From: an archaeon
GTDB lineage: Archaea > Iainarchaeota > Iainarchaeia > Iainarchaeales > Iainarchaeaceae
Assembly: GCA_024653865.1 (NCBI GenBank)
Contig: JANLHD010000102.1
Span: 1-8,856, forward strand
Direction: 5' to 3'
Length of the DNA: 8,856 nt
The position numbers and the translations under genes were made by a program. The notes beneath the pieces are model-generated. The model did no database searches. It saw only the letters and a list, made by a program, of their open reading frames with translations, and was not told where the DNA came from. The first letter of the stretch is position 1, and every line of letters begins with the position of its first letter. Of this stretch, positions 5,578 through 8,856 are shown piece by piece.

Positions 5578-7075
5578 TCTTCGATTTTTTCTTCTCATCC
5601 GCCTTCTGGGCCTGCTTCACCATGGGGCCAAGCTCCTCTATGAGGCGCTTTTGGAACTCGCTTAACTCGTTAATCTTCGTGTCTATTTGCTTCAAATAAT
5701 CGCTGACCTTCTTGTCTCGCTCAATAAGGGCGGCGCCGACCTCCTTTTTGGACTTGTTGTAATCCTGGATGCTCTTTGCAACCGTGTTCACGAACTGCTG
5801 CTTGAACATGTCAAGCGACTCCATCGTGGCGTTGAACTTCTCCGGGTCAACTACCTTCTTTATTTCCGCGAACTCCTTCTCCTTTGCCTTAATCGCCTTG
5901 TCCCACGCGACAAGGTGCTTTGCGAACAAATCGTCAAGGTTCGACCCGTACTCCTTGCGGAGCTCCTCGAAATTCTGGTCCTCGATTTTGGAAATCTCCT
6001 TCTTGAAATCCTTGAATGAGTTGTCAAGTTCCGATAAGTGCTTCTCAAAGCGCGAGTCAATGTCCTTGTCGATTTGCTTCTGGCGCTTCACGAGCTCCTG
6101 CTCAAGCGCGTTCATTCTCGCAATCTGGGCGACTATTGCCTGCGGGTCGACATCCTTCACCATTTCATCGAGCTCGCGGATTTTCTCCTGGACCTTTTGG
6201 GTTAATTCGCCCTCCTTTTCAATCTGCAAATTCTCCATCTTCTGCTTCGCGTCCTCAATCAGGCCTTCGGTTATCTTCGATTCGAGCTGCAGGGTGCGAT
6301 TCACCCTAGCCTCCGTCTCATCGCGCTTCTTTTTGGATTCATCCATGAACTCCTCGAAGCCGGATTGCATCTGGATTATGGACTTGTTCGTGTCCGAAAT
6401 CATCTGGCTGCGTATCGCATCAAGGCCCGCGAGCTTTTCGCTGATGCCGTTCATAAGCTCCTGGTTGAACCGCTTTTCCCCCTGCGCCTTCGCGACATCC
6501 GCCTGGACCTTTGTGTGCAAATCCTCTAGGCTCTTTGCCCTCGCCTCTATGACCTTTTTTATTTCCTCGGACTTTCCCCGCAGGCTCGCGTCGATTTTGC
6601 TGTCGAACAATTCGCGCTGCGACTCCATCGCCGCCTCGGCCTTTTTTATTTCCCTCTTCACGGCGGCGTCTATTTTCGCGTTTATCACCGAATCAATGTC
6701 CTTTTGGATGTCCTCCATTTTGTGGAGCTTCGAATCCACCGTGGCAAGAATCCCCTTTTCCCAGAGCTCGGAAATGTTCCCGGTTGCCGGCGCCGAATAA
6801 CCCGAATATGCCGGATTCTTGATGGGCTTGTTGACGACCGGCGTATTCTCTTCATCGGGCTCCTCCATTTCTTCGTAAACATTTGCGTACATGTCCTCTT
6901 CGGATTTGGCGCTTGTTTTTGCGCTCTCCTTCCCCGCCTTGATGTTTGCCAGAATTTTTTTTGCTACGGGCTCGTCAACGCCCACGCTCTTTAGGTTCTC
7001 GAGAATCTCCTTGTCGGCAATGCCGAGCTCGAGGAGCTTTCTCACCGAATCCTTCAGAATCTGTTCCTTGTCCAT
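5573..7075 (-). CDS. Large coiled-coil protein of unknown function
   Basis: The 500-residue protein has three parts. Residues 1-48 form a compact helical unit (KLLELGIADKEILENLKSVG and following), of the kind 'LG-x-x-D-x-x-I-x-x-x-L-x-x-x-G' seen at the ends of many archaeal proteins. Residues 54-100 are an acidic then proline-rich, probably disordered linker (EEMEEPDEEN; PAYSGYSAPATG). Residues about 104-495 are almost continuous charged heptad-like coiled coil with likely breaks near DVDP (308-311) and VVDPEKF (408-414), and a lysine-rich tail. There is no Walker motif, membrane helix, signal peptide or cysteine. Absence of ATPase heads rules out an SMC/Rad50 protein; a scaffold or cytoskeletal role is only inferred. 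ATG 7075 is preferred over TTG 7081. It probably heads a unit with pyruvate kinase downstream. Confidence 0.88.
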   Translation of the reverse strand: MDKEQILKDSVRKLLELGIADKEILENLKSVGVDEPVAKKILANIKAGKESAKTSAKSEEDMYANVYEEMEEPDEENTPVVNKPIKNPAYSGYSAPATGNISELWEKGILATVDSKLHKMEDIQKDIDSVINAKIDAAVKREIKKAEAAMESQRELFDSKIDASLRGKSEEIKKVIEARAKSLEDLHTKVQADVAKAQGEKRFNQELMNGISEKLAGLDAIRSQMISDTNKSIIQMQSGFEEFMDESKKKRDETEARVNRTLQLESKITEGLIEDAKQKMENLQIEKEGELTQKVQEKIRELDEMVKDVDPQAIVAQIARMNALEQELVKRQKQIDKDIDSRFEKHLSELDNSFKDFKKEISKIEDQNFEELRKEYGSNLDDLFAKHLVAWDKAIKAKEKEFAEIKKVVDPEKFNATMESLDMFKQQFVNTVAKSIQDYNKSKKEVGAALIERDKKVSDYLKQIDTKINELSEFQKRLIEELGPMVKQAQKADEKKKSKN

Positions 7076-7123
7076 GCGCAATACAACCGCTAAAAAACTT
7101 TGATTACTATTTGGGGAATTCTA

Positions 7124-7132
7124 TTATATAAA
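7124..7132 (-). promoter_or_regulatory. Candidate TATA box for the coiled-coil gene
   Basis: The minus strand reads TTTATATAA, a good archaeal TATA match, centred about 53 bases upstream of the ATG at 7075. Transcription would start near 7103, leaving a leader of roughly 28 bases. The core is nearly palindromic, but the plus strand has only the tRNA-Ala gene downstream, nearly 100 bases away, so the minus-strand reading is favoured. Confidence 0.5.
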
Positions 7133-7137
7133 GATTA

Positions 7138-7158
7138 TTTGGGCAAAAAAAGCCCAAA
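7138..7158. repeat. Perfect 7-bp hairpin with A7/T7 loop
   Basis: TTTGGGC and GCCCAAA flank a loop of seven A on the plus strand (seven T on the minus strand). It lies just upstream of the TATA box of the coiled-coil gene and between it and the tRNA-Ala gene. It could be a back-up terminator for minus-strand transcription coming from the Lsm unit, or a regulator-binding palindrome; nothing decides this. Confidence 0.4.
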
Positions 7159-7184
7159 ACAAGGCGGGATTTTTCTGTGTCAAG

Positions 7185-7193
7185 GTATTAAAG
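7185..7193 (+). promoter_or_regulatory. Possible TATA box for tRNA-Ala
   Basis: GTATTAAAG is the most TATA-like sequence upstream of the tRNA, centred about 36 bases before the mature 5' end. That allows initiation about 10 bases ahead of the tRNA. The match is moderate. Confidence 0.3.
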
Positions 7194-7224
7194 GGTTACT
7201 GGGGAAAAAGTTTTCGAAGAAACA

Positions 7225-7296
7225 GGGCCCTTAGTTCAGTGGTAGAACGCTCGGTTGGCAATCGGGAGGCCGCGGGTTCGATCCCCGCAGGGTCCA
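7225..7296 (+). tRNA. tRNA-Ala (anticodon GGC)
   Basis: A 72-nt cloverleaf. The acceptor GGGCCCT pairs with AGGGTCC and contains the G3-U70 wobble pair that is the universal alanine identity element. The D arm is GTTC/GAAC; the anticodon stem CTCGG/TCGGG, with two G-U pairs, encloses TTGGCAA, so the anticodon is GGC (codon GCC); the T arm is GCGGG/CCCGC with loop TTCGATC. The discriminator is A and CCA is not encoded. There is no intron. Confidence 0.96.
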
Positions 7297-7304
7297 CTAG
7301 CCTC

Positions 7305-7312
7305 TTTTTTTT
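7305..7312 (+). terminator. T8 terminator of tRNA-Ala
   Basis: A run of eight T begins nine bases after the tRNA 3' end, a typical archaeal oligo-T stop without a hairpin. Confidence 0.65.
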
Positions 7313-7371
7313 GAATTAAAATCCCGCGATGCAATCAAAATAAATGCCAAATTTAGGGGCGGATTTTGCCG

Positions 7372-7379
7372 AAAAAAAA
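7372..7379 (-). terminator. T8 terminator after the MinD-Lsm unit
   Basis: Eight consecutive T on the minus strand start about 22 bases after the Lsm stop codon, ending the minus-strand unit before it reaches the oppositely oriented tRNA-Ala gene. Confidence 0.6.
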
Positions 7380-7400
7380 TCTGTTAAAGAAGCGGTGTTT

Positions 7401-7619
7401 TTAGGGCGAAATCAAAAGCACGTTGTCGCCGCGCAAAAGTATTTTTCCGTACTTGCTTTTTGTTTCCCCGTTCTCAAGCTTTTCCGCATCCTCTAGCACT
7501 ATGTTCATGTGCACGTCGAATGCCATCAGCGTCCCCCTAAACGAGGTTGAGCCCTTGAGTTCCACCAGAACCCCTTTTCCTATTGAATCATTGAGCAAGT
7601 CAAATGGCCTGTTGTTCAT
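7401..7619 (-). CDS. Lsm/Sm-like archaeal RNA-binding protein (SmAP)
   Basis: A 72-residue protein, the usual size for an archaeal Sm protein, which forms a heptameric ring that binds U-rich RNA. The Sm1 motif spans about 13-45 (VELKGSTSFRGTLMAFDVHMN, continuing to VLEDA) and Sm2 about 58-71 (GKILLRGDNVLLI). The uridine-binding residues known in the family are visible as H37, N39 and R63, followed by G64-D65. Its ATG overlaps the stop of the MinD gene by four bases (ATGA), so the two are translated from one mRNA by coupling. In many archaea this gene sits next to that for ribosomal protein L37e; here no L37e follows, and a T8 terminator comes instead. Its role in cell positioning, if any, is unknown; co-transcription with MinD may only reflect gene packing. 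Confidence 0.96.
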   Translation of the reverse strand: MNNRPFDLLNDSIGKGVLVELKGSTSFRGTLMAFDVHMNIVLEDAEKLENGETKSKYGKILLRGDNVLLISP

Positions 7620-8434
7620 TTTTTATCCCCCGAATTCTTCGGCTTTCTTTTGAATATGGAGAACAACCTGTTTAAAAAACGAGACACAGAGTTCCCCTTT
7701 TTCGGCTCCTCAACCTGAACAGAGAGCCCGGAAAGTTTTGCCGCGGCCTTTTGAATCGCAATAGCGGCGGGCGTCGTCGGCTTTCTAACCATAATAGGCA
7801 TCACGCTCTCCTGCATGAAGCTGCGGCGCACCTCGTCATCGAAAGGAACGGATGCTAAAACCGGAAGCTCGAGCATCTTCATCACGTCGTCCTTTTTTAT
7901 TTCGCCCTTCTCGTCGCGCACAAAATTTATTATGACACCAATAGCCTTGCTCCCGAGGCGCTGGGCGGTTATTTTCGCCTTCAACACATCGGCGATGCTA
8001 GGGGATGTCGGCATTGTTATCAAAAGAACCTCGTCGGACGCAGCAATCGCCGCGAGCACGTTTTTTTCTATCCCCGCGGCGCAATCTAGCAAAATGAAAT
8101 CGAACTGGCCTTTAATCGAATCAATGATTCCCTGAAGCCTCTCGGAATCAATGCGCCTATAACTCTCAAGGCTAAGGCCCGAAGGAACGAACTTGAGTCC
8201 CGCGGGGCCGTCATAAATCGCGTCCTGAATGTTAGCCTCGCCCAAAAGAACATCATGCATTGTGATGGGGGAATTTTGCATGTTCAAAAGAAGCGAGAGA
8301 TTCGCCATTGCGATGTCCGCGTCTATCACGCACACGTTAAGCCCGTGCTTTGAGAGCGCGATTCCCAGGTTTGCGGTGATGGTCGTTTTTCCGACGCCGC
8401 CTTTTCCCGAAACCAGTGCAATAACCCTGCCCAT
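7616..8434 (-). CDS. minD: MinD/ParA-family ATPase with C-terminal membrane-targeting helix
   Basis: A 272-residue P-loop ATPase of the deviant Walker A class, which dimerises on ATP at a surface to position other proteins. GKGGVGKT at 10-17 holds the signature lysine K11 and P-loop K16; VIDADIAMANL at 37-47 is the switch I/A' motif; LLDCAAG at 115-121 with D117 is Walker B. Residues 249-265 (VSRFLNRLF-x-x-FKRK) form a basic amphipathic helix like the membrane-targeting tail of bacterial MinD, so peripheral membrane binding is likely. No MinE or MinC is seen nearby. It lies 84 bases downstream of the Roadblock-like gene and overlaps the Lsm gene by four bases. Archaeal MinD paralogues often organise polar structures rather than division; which applies here cannot be told. 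ATG 8434 fits the family N-terminus. Confidence 0.93.
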   Translation of the reverse strand: MGRVIALVSGKGGVGKTTITANLGIALSKHGLNVCVIDADIAMANLSLLLNMQNSPITMHDVLLGEANIQDAIYDGPAGLKFVPSGLSLESYRRIDSERLQGIIDSIKGQFDFILLDCAAGIEKNVLAAIAASDEVLLITMPTSPSIADVLKAKITAQRLGSKAIGVIINFVRDEKGEIKKDDVMKMLELPVLASVPFDDEVRRSFMQESVMPIMVRKPTTPAAIAIQKAAAKLSGLSVQVEEPKKGNSVSRFLNRLFSIFKRKPKNSGDKK

Positions 8435-8491
8435 AAAATCAACCGAACTATTAATAGAAAAGATTGCTATGAATTAAAAAACTTGCCCCGC

Positions 8492-8497
8492 AAAAAA
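8492..8497 (-). terminator. Possible T6 terminator after the Roadblock-like gene
   Basis: A T6 tract on the minus strand about 22 bases after the stop at 8519; a second T6 (8476-8481) follows and merges into TTAATT, which could instead serve as the TATA region for MinD. The short tracts make both readings weak. Confidence 0.3.
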
Positions 8498-8518
8498 GCC
8501 CTTTTTCGCCTTTAAATC

Positions 8519-8856
8519 CTAATTTACCGCGTTTTGCGCCAAAAAGGAATCTATTTCCGTGGCAAGCGCCTTTAGCTCCACAACCGAAACATCCGAGGAC
8601 GCCTTCACGAGATAGAGTTTTTTGTTCATTGGAAAAATCATGTTCCAGTGGCCGTTAGATTTTATGAGAATTGTTTCGCTCTTCGGGTGCTCGCTTTGCA
8701 CATAACTGTAAAGCGCCGCGCCCGAAACCGCGGTTGAAACCGCGTGGCCGTTGCTCGAAATAATGGAACTCCCGTTCATTGACGCCACCACGACATCGTC
8801 AATCAGGTGCTTTTTTTTGAGGACCTTCAAAAATTCCGAAACATCGGTTGTGTCGG
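8519..8856 (-). CDS. Roadblock/LC7-like protein, 5' partial
   Basis: The visible 111 residues have the alpha-beta pattern of a Roadblock/LC7 (longin-like) domain: an N-terminal helix (VSEFLKVLKKK), a first strand pair (DDVVVASMNGSSIISSNGH), a helix (AVSGAALYSYVQS), a central strand pair (ETILIKSNGHWNMIFP, KLYLVKASS) and a C-terminal helix (VVELKALATEIDSFLAQ). Such proteins form homodimers that regulate small Ras-like GTPases or serve as scaffolds. The frame is open to the right edge, and the TTG at 8830 falls within the first helix, so the start lies outside the window; a longer or fused protein is possible. No GTPase partner gene is visible. It is upstream of the MinD gene on the same strand. 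The assignment rests on fold pattern and not on a strict motif. Confidence 0.65.
   Translation of the reverse strand, partial: DTTDVSEFLKVLKKKHLIDDVVVASMNGSSIISSNGHAVSTAVSGAALYSYVQSEHPKSETILIKSNGHWNMIFPMNKKLYLVKASSDVSVVELKALATEIDSFLAQNAVN

Noticed and set aside
5769..6800. 343-codon plus-strand open frame
   Set aside because: It lies wholly opposite the coiled-coil gene. Its serine- and phenylalanine-rich translation is what the reverse strand of lysine/glutamate-rich coding DNA gives.
1..8856. CRISPR array, rRNA gene or transposase
   Set aside because: No regularly spaced direct repeats, rRNA motifs or transposase/integrase motifs were seen on either strand.

Overview
The window looks like a piece of an archaeal chromosome. 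Evidence: two tRNA genes that end at the discriminator base with no encoded CCA, a complete Lsm/SmAP protein, a TtuA/Ncs6-type tRNA thiolase with an N-terminal zinc finger, oligo-T tracts just after genes, TATA-like boxes instead of consistent Shine-Dalgarno sites, and a MinD-type ATPase. No ribosomal RNA or broad marker is present, so the phylum cannot be fixed; a small-genome (DPANN-like) lineage is only a guess.

Layout. (1) Bases 1-1736, plus strand: a tRNA 2-thiolation enzyme (5' end outside the window), followed 10 bases later by a complete HD-GYP-type phosphohydrolase. (2) Bases 1735-4173: tRNA-Val(GAC) on the minus strand; a LAGLIDADG homing-endonuclease-like gene on the same strand whose last codons run into the first 23 bases of that tRNA; a gene-poor stretch with a long imperfect inverted repeat; and a very AT-rich gene for an unknown three-helix membrane protein on the plus strand. 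This segment looks like accessory DNA inserted between housekeeping genes. (3) Bases 4185-7075, minus strand: a 500-residue coiled-coil protein of unknown function and, 32 bases downstream, pyruvate kinase. (4) tRNA-Ala(GGC) on the plus strand with its own T8 terminator. (5) Bases 7372-8856, minus strand: a Roadblock/LC7-like protein (5' end outside the window), a MinD/ParA ATPase with a C-terminal amphipathic membrane anchor, and an Lsm protein whose start overlaps the MinD stop, followed by a T8 terminator.

How they fit: regions 1, 3, 4 and 5 are core functions (tRNA modification, glycolysis, RNA chaperoning, spatial organisation). The unusual points are the endonuclease-tRNA overlap, the inverted-repeat element, the AT-rich membrane protein, an HD-GYP enzyme with all expected metal ligands in an archaeon, a thiolase whose C-terminal zinc ribbon has lost its cysteines, and a pyruvate kinase with a mixed potassium-site motif. 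No CRISPR array, rRNA, transposase or complete defence system was recognised.
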